The notes under the pieces are model-generated. The model worked only from the letters and a program-made list of their open reading frames with translations. It had not been told where the DNA came from and did not search any database. A stretch of 64,000 nucleotides of DNA from Lolium rigidum (taxonomy: Eukaryota > Streptophyta > Magnoliopsida > Poales > Poaceae). Where the stretch lies: contig NW_025899904.1 of assembly GCF_022539505.1 (NCBI RefSeq), positions 62,001 to 126,000 on the forward strand, read 5' to 3'. The position numbers and the translations under genes were made by a program. Positions 10,067 to 21,091 of this stretch are shown in pieces. The first letter of the stretch is position 1. Every line of letters starts with the position of its first letter.

Positions 10067-11660
10067 TGATGGCGTGTATTTCACACGTTCGTTGGGCAAC
10101 CCCAAGAGGAAGGTATGATGCGCACAGCAGCAAGTTTTTCCTCAGAAAGAAATCAAGGTTTATCGAACCAGGAGGAGCCAAGAAGCACGTTGAAGGTTGA
10201 TGGCGGCGGGATGTAGTGCGGCGCAACACCAGGGATTCCGGCGCCAACGTGGAACCTGTACAACACAACCAAAGTACTTTGCCCCAACGAAATAGTGAGG
10301 TTGTCAATCTCACCGGCTTGCTGTAACAAAGGATTAACCGAATTGTGTGGAAGATGATTGTTTGCAAGAAAACAGTAAAGAACAAGTATTGCAGCAGATT
10401 TGTATTTCAGTATTAAAGAATGGACTGGGGTCCACAGTTCACTAGAGGTGTCTCTCCCATAAGATAAAAGCATGTTGGGTGAACAAATTACAGTCGGGCA
10501 ATTGACAAATAGAGAGGGCATAACAATGCACATACATGTCATGATAAGTATAGTGAGATTTAATTGGGCATTACGACAAAGTACATAGACCGCCATCCAA
10601 CCGCATCTATGCCTAAAAAGTCCACCTTCAGGTTATCATCCGAACCCCTTCCAGTATTAAGTTGCAAAGCAACAGACAATTGCATTAAGTATGGTGCGTA
10701 ATGTAATCAACAACTACATCCTCGGACATAGCGCCAATGTTTTATCCCTAGTGGCAACAAGACAACACAACCTTAGAACTTTCATCACATCGTCCCGGTG
10801 TCAATGCGGGCATGAACCCACTATCGAGCATAAATACTCCCTCTTGGAGTTAAGAGCAAAAACTTGGCCAGAGCCTCTACTAATAACGGAGAGCATGCAA
10901 GATCATAAACAACACATATGTAATAACTTGATAATTAACATACCATGGTATTCTCTATCCATCGGATCCCGACAAACACAACATAGAGTATTACAGATAG
11001 ATGATCTTGATCATGTTAGGCAGCTCAAAAGATCCAACAATGAAGCACAATGAGGAGAAGACAACCATCTAGCTACTGCTATGGACCCATAGTCCAGGGG
11101 TGAACTACTCACTCATCACTCCGGAGGCGACCATGGCAGTGTAGAGTCCTCCGGGAGATGAATCCCCTCTCCGGCGAGGTGCCGGAGGAGATCTCCGAAT
11201 CCCCCGAGATGGGATTGGCGGCGGCGGCGTCTCGCAAGGTTTTCCGTATCGTGGTTTTCGCATCGGGGTTTCGCGACGGAGGCTTTAAGTAGGCGGAAGG
11301 GCAGAGTCGGGGGGCTGACGAGGGGCCCACACCACAGGGCGGCGCGGCCCCCCCTTGGCCGCGCTGCCTTGTGGTTTGGCCACCTCGTGGCCCCACTTCG
11401 TATGATCTTCGGTCTTCTGGAAGGTTCGTGGCAAAATAGGCCCCTGGGTCTTCGTTTCGTCCAATTCCGAGAATATTTCGTTACTAGGATTTCTGAAACC
11501 AAAAACAGCAGAAAACGAAGCAATCGGCACTTCGGCATCTTGTTAATAGGTTAGTTCCAGAAAATGCACGAATATGACATAAAGTGTGCATAAAACATGT
11601 AGGTATCATCAATAATATGTCATAGAACGTAAGAAATTGTCGATACGTCGGAGACGTATC
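10067..11660 (-). repeat. Element B 5' LTR (1594 bp)
   Basis: Read on the minus strand it starts TGATACGTCTCCGACGTATC, which is itself an 8-bp-arm inverted repeat, and ends GCCATCA. A GC-rich inverted repeat lies at about 11328-11378, followed by a TATA-like ACTTAAAGC. It matches L 57870-59465 along its length. Confidence 0.9.
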
Positions 11661-12609
11661 AACCATCATCACCGCCGTCTCCACCGCTGGACATCGTCAC
11701 CGCCGTAGCAATTTGGGTTTGATCTTGATTGTTTGATAGGGGAAACTCTCCCGGTATTGATTTCTACTTGTTATTGATGCTATTGAGTGAAACCATTGAA
11801 CCAAGGTTTATGTTCAGATTATTATTCATCATCATATCACCTCTGATCATGTTCCATATGATGTCTCGTGAGTAGTTCGCTTAGTTCTTGAGGACATGGG
11901 TGAAGTCTAAATGTTAGTAGTGAATTATGGTTGAGTAATATTCAATGTTATGATATTTAAGTTGTGGTGTCATTCTTCTAGTGGTGTCGTGTGAACGTCG
12001 ACTACACGATACTTCACCATTTATGGGCCTAGGGGAATGCATCTTGTACTCGTTTGCCAATTGCGGGGTTGCCGGAGTGACAGAAACCTAAACCCCCGTT
12101 GGTATATCGATGCAGGAGGGATCGCAGGATCTTAGAGTTTAAGGCTGTGGTTACATTTATCTTAATTACTTTCTTGTAGTTGCGGATGCTTGCAAGGGGT
12201 ATAATCACAAGTATGTATTAGTCCTAGGAAGGGCGGTACATTAGCATAGGTTCACCCACACAACACTTATCAAAACAATGAAGATTAATCAGCTGTATCA
12301 TGTATGTAGCGAAAGCACTAGACTAAAATCCCGTGTGTCCTCAAGAACGTTTGGTCATTATAAGTAAACAAACCGGCTTGTCCTTTGTGCTAAAAAGGAT
12401 TGGGCCACTCGCTGCAATTATTTCTCTCGCATTTTACTTACTTGTACTTTATTCATCCGTTACATCAAAACCCCTGAATACTTGTCTGTGAGCATTTACA
12501 GTGAATCCTTCATCGAAACTGCTTGTCAACACCTTCTGCTCCTCGTTGGGTTCGACACTCTTATTTATCGAAAGTACTACGATACACCCCCTATACTTAT
12601 GGGTCATCA
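11661..12609 (+). repeat. Element C 5' LTR (3' part)
   Basis: It matches 21664-22605 of the 3' LTR, with an extra TATCATG-type 7-bp repeat near 12296. It ends GGGTCATCA. The missing first ~570 bp lie beyond element B, outside the window. Confidence 0.9.
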
Positions 12610-12620
12610 AGACTATTTTC

Positions 12621-12638
12621 TGGCGCCGTTGCCGGGGA
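12621..12638 (+). other. Primer binding site of element C
   Basis: TGGCGCCGTTGCCGGGGA, 11 nt after the LTR end. Confidence 0.85.
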
Positions 12639-12725
12639 GTGAAGCGCTATTGGTAAGTGGAATTGGTAAGGAAAACCTTTACTGTTTGTGCTGATTTTAT
12701 TTCTGCCCTGCTGCTATAAGTCATT

Positions 12726-13761
12726 ATGGAGAGATCTTCTCTTCAATTTCTATTTGGGAAATCTACTACTACTGCAACGGTAGTGGATGAGGCGCCAGGT
12801 GAGGAAGTAATACCATATAAAATACCTACGAAAATTATTGAACGTGTTATGGATAACCGCTATGAAGGGGATGGAACTGTCCATCCCGGTGATCATTTAC
12901 TGTTTTTGCATGAATTATGCGGGTTATTCAAATGTGCAGGTATTGCTATGAATGAAGTTAGAAAGAAACTATTCTCTATATCGCTGTCTGGTAAAGCGGC
13001 GCATTGGTATAAATTGCTCGAAGAATGGTGATTCTCTTGATTGGGAGGACATTGTGCCTTTATTTTATTCCAAATTTTATCCTCCAAGTGAAATTCACAA
13101 AGATCGGAACCGCATATATAATTTCTGGCCTCATGATGGAGAAAGTATTGCCCAAGATTGGGGGAGATTGAAGTCTTTAATGCTCAAATGCCCCATTCAT
13201 GAGCTTCCTGGTAATGTTATTATTGATAATTTCTATGCAAGACTTTCTTTTCAAGACAAGACCTTGCTGGATACTTCTTGTTCTGGATCATTTACACGCA
13301 ACAAAGAAGAGTTTAAAAGGGACCTTCTTGATCGGATCCAAGAAAATACCGAAGGTTGGGAGAACGACAAGGATAGAGAATCGGGTATAATTTATGATTA
13401 TAAATGCATTGAAGCTTTTATGGATACTGATAAATTTCGTAATATGAGTGCTACATATGGTCTTGATTCTCAAGTTTCTGCAAATCTTTATAAAGCTTTT
13501 GCCTCTCATTATGAATTGCCTAAGAAGAATTTTGATAAGTATCATGAACCGTATAAAGATAAAATTGATTCATCTATTAATAAGTGTGTTGTAGTTGAAA
13601 CTGCTGATCATGTTATTCCTGAAGCTTATATTGAAAAAACTCCTTTTCCTGCTAAAATGAAGGGGTACTCTGTTATAAATAGTGCGGTTCATAAAAGTGA
13701 AAAGAAACCTATAGAACCTGAAGAACAAATAAAAGTTGAACTCCGTTGTTGCAATAGTTAA
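12726..13761 (+). pseudogene. Element C gag
   Basis: Structural capsid protein of the element. It starts at the ATG at 12726. The N-terminal part includes the helix-rich capsid motif (SLSGKAAHWYKLL), and the frame changes at 13016-13020, where GCTCG stands for an expected GCTG. The rest (LDWEDIVPLFYSKFYPPSEIHKDRNRI and on, read in parts) matches the retrotransposon gag domain of Athila-type elements, with SIAQDWGRLKSLMLKCP and an LLDTSCSG segment. No zinc knuckle is obvious. The C-terminus is Lys/Glu-rich and the ORF stops at 13761, 45 nt before the pol-type reading frame begins. The single frameshift fits the CTG-to-CTCG pattern and may not be real. Confidence 0.75.
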
Positions 13762-13806
13762 AGATCTTGTGACTGAAAATGTAGAGGATGGTCATATTAT
13801 TTTCTC

Positions 13807-16800
13807 GTGAAGATGCTTCTAATATTGTTTCACATCCTAATAAACCCAAACAAGTTAGTGTTCCTATGCTATCTCGTTAGAATTGGTGATCATTGCTATT
13901 ATGGTTTATGTGATATTGGTGCAAGTGTTAGTGCTATACCTTATGAGCTTTACACGGAGATTATGCACGAAATTGATTCTTGTGAACTTGAAGATATTGA
14001 TGTGGTTATTCAGCTGGCTAATAGAGAAACTATTTCTCCAATTGGTATTGTTCGAGATGTGGAAGTTCTATGTGGTAAGATTAAATATCCTGCTGACTTT
14101 TTGGTACTTGGTTCTGCTGCTAGTGATTATTGTCCTATCATTTTTGGTAGACCTTTTCTAAATACTTGTGGAGCTATTATAGATTGCAAGAAAGAGAAAA
14201 TTTTGACTAAATTTGCTGGTGAATCTTATGAGTTTAACTTCTCTAAATTTACCAAAACTCCTTATAAAGCTGATTTGCCTAGTGATGATTTTAAGATGGA
14301 GCAGTGTGCATCTATTGTTCTTGTTCCTAATAATCCTTTGCAGCAACATTTGGAGAATAGCGAGAGTGAAGTTTTTAGGAAAGAAAGAGATGAGCTTGAG
14401 GAGATTTTTCTTCGCCAACCTATTCTCAAGCATGATTTACCGGTGGAAGATTTGGGTACAACACCGCCACCAAAGGAAGATCCTGTTTTTGATTTAAAGC
14501 CTTTGCTCGATAATCTTAAATATGCTCATATTGATGATAAGAAAAAATATCCTGTTATTATTAGTTCTAATCTTACAGAGTTTGAAGAAGAAAGATTATT
14601 GCAAATATTGAAGAAACACCGAGGTGCTATTGGCTATACTCTTGATGACTTGAAGGGGATTTCTCCCTCTATTTGCCAACACGCCATTAATATGGAAGAT
14701 GATGCGAAGCCTGTTGTTGAACCTCAGCGTCGTTTAATTCCTAAGATGAAGGATGTGGTAAGAAATGAGGTATTACGACTTCTTGAAGCTGGTATTATAT
14801 ATCCTATTGCTGATAGTAGATGGGTTAGTCCTGTGCATTACGTTCCTAAGAAAGGAGGAATGACTGTTGTGCCTAATGATAATGATGAGCTCATACCTCA
14901 AAGAGTAGTTGTAGGGTATAGAATGTGCATTGATTATCGAAAAGTTAATAAGGTTACTAAAAAAGATCATTACCCTTTGCCTTTTATTGATCAAATGTTA
15001 GAAAGGTTATCTAAAAATACTCATTTTTGCTTTCTTGATGGTTATTCGGGTTTTCGCAAATTGTCTGTTAAAACTAAAGATCAAGAGAAAACCACTTTTA
15101 CTTGTCCCTATGGAACTTATGCTTATAGGCGTATGCCTTTTGGTTTATGTAATGCTCCTGCTACTTTTCAAAGATGCATGTCTGCTATTTTTCATGGTTT
15201 TTGTGAGAGTATTGTGGAAGTATTCATGGATGATTTTTCCGTTTACGGGAATTCTTTTGATAGTTGCTTGTGAAACCTTGATAAAGTTTTGCAGAGATGT
15301 GAAGTAACTAACCTTGTTCTTAATTGGGAGAAATGCCACTTTATGGTTAATGAAGGAATTGTATTGGGACATAAAATTTCCGAGAGAGGTATTGAAGTTG
15401 ATAGAGCTAAAGTTGAAGCCATTGAGAAGCAGCCCTATCCGAGGGATGTTAAAGGTATTCGTAGTGTTCTTGGTCATGCTGGGTTTTATAGGAGATTTAT
15501 TAAAGATTTCTCCAAGATTTCAAAGCCTCTTACTAATCTTCTTCAAAAAGACGTACCTTTTGTTTTTGATGATGATTGTAAAGAAGCTTTTGAAACTCTA
15601 AAGAAAGCCTTAACAACTGCTCCTGTAGTTGAACCTCCTGATTGGAATTTGCCTTTTGAAATTATGTGTGATGCTAGTGATTTTGCTGTAGGCGCTGTTC
15701 TTGGACAACGAGTAGACAAAAAATTAAATGTTATCCATTATGCTAGTAAAACTCTTGATGCTGCTCAAAGAAATTATGCTACTACTGAAAAAGAATTGTT
15801 AGCTGTAGTCTTTGCTTGTGATAAATTTAGATCTTATATTGTTGATTCAAAAGTTACGATTCATACCGATCATGCTGCAATTAGATACCTTATGACAAAG
15901 AAAGATGCTAAGCCGCGGCTTATTAGATGGGTACTTCTTTTGCAAGAATTTGATTTACATATTGTAGATAGGAAAGGTGCTGATAATCCCGTTGTCGATA
16001 ATTTGTCTAGATTGGAAAATATTGCTTATGATCCTGTTCTCGTTAATGATAGTTTTCCAAATGAACAATTGGCTGTAATAAAGGTGAGCTCGCGAGACAG
16101 TCCTTGGTATGCTGATTATGCTAACTTTATTGTTTCGAAGTACTTGCCTCCAACCTTTTCAGCTCAGCGAGAGGAGGAAATTCTTTTATGACTTGAGGCA
16201 CTATTTCGGGATGACCCACACTTATATAAAGAAGGAGTGGATGGTATTCTGCGAAGGTGTGTTCCCGAATATGAACAACAAGAGATATTGAGTAAATGTC
16301 ATGGTAGTGCTTATGGAGGACATCACGCCGGAGATAGAACCGCGCAAAAGGTTCTACAATCAGGTTTTTATTGGCCAACTCTCTTCAAAGATGCAAGGAA
16401 GTTTATTTTATCTTGTGATGAATGTCAAAGGGTTGGTAATATCTCCGGACGCAATGAAATGCCTATGAATTATACTCTTGTTATTGAACCATTCGATTGT
16501 TGGGGATTTGACTTCATGGGACCTTTTCCCTCTTCGAAGGTAACACTCATATACTTGTTGCTCGTTGATTATGTTACTAAATGGGTGGAAGCCATACCTA
16601 CAAAAAGTGCTGACGGTGAGACCTCTTTAAAAATGCTTTTAGATATTATTTTTCCTAGATTTGGAGTTCCTAGATATATTATGACTGATGGAGGTTCTCA
16701 TTTTATTCATGGAGGTTTTAGAAAAACTCTTGCTAGGTATGGTATTAATCATAGAATTGCTTCCGCTTATCACCCTCAAACTAGTGGTCAAGTAGAATTA

Positions 16801-17427
16801 TCAAATAGGGAGATTAAATCTATTTTGGGAAAGACCGTTAATAAATCTAGAAAGAATTGGGCTAGTAAATTGAAGGACGCACTATGGGCTTATAGAACTG
16901 CTTATAAAAACCCCATGGGAATGTCACCTTATAAAATGGTTTACGGAAAAGCTTGTCATTTACCTTTAGAACTAGAACACAAAGCTTATTGGGCTGTTAG
17001 AGAATTAAATAAAGATCCTAAACTTGCCGGTAATAAGAGGTTGCTGCAATTAAGTTCTCTAGATGAATGGAGAAGTGAAGCTTACGAAAATGCTAAACTC
17101 TTTAAAGAGAAAGTTAAGAAATGGCATGATAGAAGGATCATTAAAAGAGAGTTTAATATTGGGGATAAAGTCCTATTGTATCGGTCTCGTCTCAGACTCT
17201 TTGCAGGGAAATTACTCTTGAAATGGGAAGGACCATATGTTGTTGAGGAGGTGTATCGTTCAGGAGCAATTAAAATTAGCTCTCTCCAAGGCAATGCTAC
17301 GCAAGTGGTGAATGGACAAAGACTCAAGCATTATATCTCGGGTGATTCTTATAATGTTGATGTTGATATTATTCAAGTGGAAACACCGGAGGCTTTCATC
17401 AAAGGACAAATTGACGATCCGCCGTAA
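13807..17427 (+). pseudogene. Element C protease-RT-RNase H-integrase polyprotein
   Basis: Domains in order: aspartic protease (CDIGASVSAIP, with IIFGRPFL downstream; about 13890-14220); reverse transcriptase (CIDYRKVN, the FGLCNAPATFQRCM region, and catalytic FMDD near 15230); RNase H ([28 protein letters not shown]; about 15660-15990); integrase with an HHCC zinc region (HHAGD...CDECQ) and DDE core (GFDFMG, MTDGGSHF, GQVELSNRE), ending near 17427 after a GPY-like part. Pol copies the RNA and integrates the cDNA. Breaks: TGA at 15271-15273 inside RT, and a frame excursion between 16165-16171 (CAGCGAG) and 16206-16209 (TTCGGG). Both edges of the excursion fit CAG or CTG miscalls. The stop is more likely real, or a similar error. 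Lineage by motifs: Athila. Confidence 0.85.
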
Positions 17428-17489
17428 CTCGACTTTGAATAGGTAACGATGCGGTAATGAAAAGTTCGCAATTTACTTTCCGAACAATA

Positions 17490-17700
17490 TTTTTGCTGTT
17501 TTTGGAAAATATGAAAAATTACGAGATCGAAACGGAGTGGAAAAGACGAACGAGGGCGTGCCACCACAGGCCGGCGCGGCCTGGCCTGGGCCCGCGCCGC
17601 CCTATGGTGACACCGCCTCGTCGCCCCTTTCCGACTCTGGTTCGACCTGGTACTTTCCGTTTGTTCTGATTTTTTTTATTATATAATCCCCCGGACCCCT
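17490..17700 (+). promoter_or_regulatory. LTR-like hairpin plus TATA upstream of ORF3
   Basis: Between integrase and ORF3 lies a GC-rich inverted repeat (17559-17613) containing ACCACAGGCCGGCGCGGCC, identical to a piece of C's own LTR (21371-21389). A TATA-like TTATTATATAAT follows at 17676-17687. The LTRs of B, F, G and L have the same order of GC hairpin then TATA-like box. This could be an internal promoter for ORF3; expression is not shown by the sequence. Confidence 0.45.
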
Positions 17701-17779
17701 GGAGGTCCGTATATCGTTTTCTCGACGTGTTTTGTTTCGAGCTGTTTCTGCCAGGATCTATTTTCAATCTAGGAGCACC

Positions 17780-19317
17780 ATGGTCTCCCACAACAAGGAC
17801 AAGGAGCCTTCGGAGGAAGGTATGCAAGACCCCGAGTTGAAGGAAGAAGTGAAGGAGGATGAAGAGGAAGTCGAAGAAGTTCCGCAAGTACGCCCGCGCA
17901 CCACCATTGCAAGCATCGGCAGGGCCGGCTCTATACTTTTCGGGGCCCTTGGGCAAAGTCGACAAAAGGGCCTCTTGCCATGTACAACGTGGCTTTTCTA
18001 AGCGTTTTAGATTGTATATGCCCTCAAAGCTAATATATATGTATGCATAAATAGTTATGTAAAACATATATGCGCCACCTACTTTTACTTGTTAAAACTT
18101 AACAATTAAAATTTAAGCACACACTCAAATCGCTTTAAATAATTTCACTTTAGCAATGTCATATTACAATTACAATAGAAATTAAAAAACTTAGCAAAAT
18201 ATAACAAGTATTTCCTGCTAGTTTGTTTGTCTCAAATAAAACCAAATTACAACAATAACTTATTACTCCACCTCAAATACTTATTTAAAGCACCTCTTTG
18301 CGATTGAATAAATTGTTGATCTCACTTTCGCTTATCCCTTTTGCAGCACCAGATGATTATTTTGGAAATTGTAACACCCATAAAGACAAAGATATTTGCA
18401 TATAATTAAAACCCTAATTGAGAGATTAAATCATGTATTAGCAGGAGGATTAGATAAGGGATTTAATCATGGACTTACATGGGCAGGGCGCGTGCCGGCG
18501 ACTCGGCGTGATTGCGAAGTCCTTACTCCCGATGGACTTGGCCAGCTGCCGATCGGCAAGGCGATGGAGCAGGGAGCAGCACCGCGTATGACTATATCAG
18601 GACGAGGAACCAAGGCTCCAGGCGCCCAGACGAGGCACACAAGTACGAGACAGATGAACAATCGATCCAGGCCTTAGTCGTCGTGTAGTTGTTTCTTTTA
18701 GGGAATCGCACGCTGCCTCGCTCATGTAATTGTGGAACTGCTGTTGATGTGATGGACCGATCGGGGATAGCTTACGTGATTGCATTTGCTGGGTCTGTCA
18801 CCTGTGCTATTTTTTTCTTCAACACATAGTAAAAGGGAAGACGTGATCTTGGGCCCCCTCCTGGCCTGGGCCCTAGGCGCTTGCCCATGCTGGCCATGGG
18901 TCAGGGCCGGCCCTGAGCATCGGAGTGGTGTCAACCCCGTTCAACGCCAAGAAGAGCGCACGGATTAGAACCGGAGGAGGATTTCCACGTCATTACCTAG
19001 CTCCAAGAACATCTTCTTCAGGCACTTACCATCCCTTCCGCAATCTAATCTACAATAATCAAATTGAAAGGACTCCCAAGGCAGCATTGCCTAGCAATTG
19101 GGATATAGATCGTTCTAACAATGCAGGAAAGACGAAGTCTGAAGCTGAAGGTTGGGGAAATAACTCCAAGAATTGGGACTCGCCGTCGGACATACTTCTT
19201 AATCGCGTCGAGCACAATTCGGAGCTGATCCGCAACCTCATGTACAAGATTTACGAGCTTCAGGAGCTTGTGGAGAAGCTTGTGAGGAATTCATCACCAC
19301 CATCGTCAAAGGATTGA
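17780..19317 (+). pseudogene. Element C third ORF (env position), split by hAT
   Basis: The ORF starts at the ATG at 17780 (context ACCATGG) and its first part is highly acidic (KEEVKEDEEEVEEVPQVRP). It is interrupted at 17920 by a DNA transposon and resumes after the second target duplication at 18924. The frames on both sides agree once the transposon and one 8-bp duplication are disregarded. The second part (TGGGFPRHYLAPRTSSSGTY, then a C-terminal helix ELIRNLMYKIYELQELVEKL) looks like a coiled coil. No signal peptide or transmembrane segment is visible, so the env-like label rests on position only. The total would be about 178 aa. Function unknown. Confidence 0.55.
17920..18915. mobile_element. 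Non-autonomous hAT DNA transposon (996 bp)
   Basis: The ends are CAGGGCCGGC and its complement GCCGGCCCTG, flanked by a perfect 8-bp duplication AGCATCGG (17912-17919 and 18916-18923). The TIR type and 8-bp duplication are diagnostic of hAT elements. The interior is AT-rich and holds no transposase, so it is a deletion derivative moved in trans. Confidence 0.9.
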
Positions 19318-21082
19318 TTCATCATCGGTATTGGCATCCCCTTGGTTTGTTCCAAGCTTGGGGGAGTGCCGCGGTATCACATCATCACTACCTTTTACTT
19401 TTTACTATCAAGTAGTGTCATATCATGAGTAGGGAAGTTATCGTATAAGATGGGTTGCGGTGTGGAAGTATCTCTCCTTTAGTTTGTCTATGTATCCCTT
19501 GGTGTGAGTTATCGTTATGGAATATTAATGAGAAGTCTTATCATTTACATATTGCACACCTTATTTTAGTTTGAAATTTCTACTATATGATTGATCTTGA
19601 TTTTAGTATTGGTACCACTTTGGGAGCATTGAGTAAATCTATTTGGTTTTGGCAAACTTAGCAATGGTCAATAGCAACAACACTTTGAGTTTAAGAAGAA
19701 TAGAGGAAATACATGTAGAAGATGTTATTATCTTTCTTATCAGTTCTTAGCTTAGTATTCTAAAGTTAAAGTTGTTTGTGCTTGCAAGAAAGATGCATGA
19801 TTATGTCTATCACATGTATATTTGCTTGTTTCCCTCAACTCTTATGCTTGCTAATTAACCTTGCTAGCCAAAGACCTGTACTGAGAGGGAATACTTCTCG
19901 TGCATCCAAACCTGAACCCAAACCTATGCCATTTGTGTCCACCATACCTACCTAATGCATGGTATTTTCTGCCACTCCAAGTAAATACTTCATGTGCTAC
20001 CTTTAAACAATTCAAAATTTATTACTTCTTATTTGTGTCAATGTTTTATAGCTCATGAGGAAGTATGTGGTGTTTTATCTTGCAGTCTTGTTAGGCAGCC
20101 TCCACTAATGGACTAGTGGCTTCATCCACTTATCCTATAATTTTGCAATAAGAGCTGGCAACGGGGTTCCCAGCCCCAACTAATCAACTTTCATTAATAA
20201 TTCTCTTCACATGTTTTGCCCCGATTCATCAATAAGCAACTTAATTTTGCAATAGACACTCCTCCATGGTATGAGATTGTTGGAAGGCACCCGAGGATTC
20301 GGTTAGCCATGGCTTGTGTAAGCAAAGGTTGGGGGGAGTGTCATCTTTAAATAAACTAAAGTACATGTGTAAACAAAAGAGAAGAGGGATGATCTACCTT
20401 GCTGGTAGAGATAACGTCCTTCATGGGAACCGCTCTTTGGAGGTCTGTTTGGCAAGGGGGTTAGAGTACCCGCTACCAGTCGTTGACAACGACAAACACC
20501 TCTCAAAACTTTACTTTTATTCTCTTTATATGATTTCAAAACTAAAAAAGCTCTAGCACATGATTTAATCCCTGCTTCCTCTGCGAAGGGCCTGTCTTTT
20601 ACTTTATGTTGAGTCAGTAAACCTATTTCCCTCCATCTCAAGCAAGCATTTGAGTTGTTGTGATCAAACTATTATATTGTGATTTGCTTCATCATGTCTT
20701 TACTCTTCCTTGTTTAGTACAAGTTTTACCTGAATGAATATAGCTTTGAAAGTCATCAATGATTAATATGATTGAGTATGCAAGTTTACCATAAGCTTTA
20801 ATATGAGAGCACTGCTCAATAGATAAGTATAATCTGTTAAATGTTCTCTGACCAAGAACAAAGTTTGCCATCACCAATTATGATTCCTTATGCACCTTTA
20901 TTTGTGATTACCTTATACTTGTTTCAAGTTGAGTTATATGAGGAAGTTGTTTACTATAATGTCTTGTGTGAATGAATATGATGCTTCTTGTCCGTATTTT
21001 ATTTATCGACTCTTCACTCCATAAACATGTGGTCCTGTTCACCGAGTTCAGTTTCGCTTGGGGACAAGCGAAGTCTAAGCTT
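19318..21082 (+). other. Element C 3' UTR
   Basis: No credible coding sequence. About 19855-20010 is conserved with the 3' UTRs of B, G and L (GAGAGGGAATACTTCTC and CCATTTGTGTCCACCATACC are shared), and about 20550-20650 also matches. AAGCTTGGGGGAGTG at 19357 is an internal copy of the polypurine-tract sequence. Confidence 0.7.
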
Positions 21083-21090
21083 GGGGGGAG
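21083..21090 (+). other. Polypurine tract of element C
   Basis: AAGCTTGGGGGGAGT ends directly before the LTR start (TGATACG). Confidence 0.8.
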
Positions 21091-21091
21091 T

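Larger units (their letters stand above)
6910..11660 (-). mobile_element. Element B: non-autonomous Athila-like LTR element with a non-gag ORF
   Basis: The 5' LTR (10067-11660), PBS (10038-10055), leader and 3' UTR match elements G and L closely in reverse orientation, but the coding part is a single unrelated 214-aa ORF. The 3' LTR lies beyond the left window edge, because element A interrupts the 3' UTR at 6909. B is inserted in the 5' LTR of C; the right flank is ACCAT, the expected target duplication. It encodes no pol, so it depends on a helper, plausibly element C. Confidence 0.85.

Noticed and set aside
13807..13890. Start of the pol ORF at 13807 as a true translation start
   Set aside because: The codon is GTG and the first residues have no family match. 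Pol is more likely made as a fusion or after processing.
18396..18677. Small ORFs inside the hAT element as a possible transposase
   Set aside because: Under 100 codons, no hAT dimerisation or catalytic motifs.
17780..19317. ORF3 of C as a true envelope gene
   Set aside because: No signal peptide, transmembrane segment or fusion-type motif is visible. The position alone does not support an envelope role.
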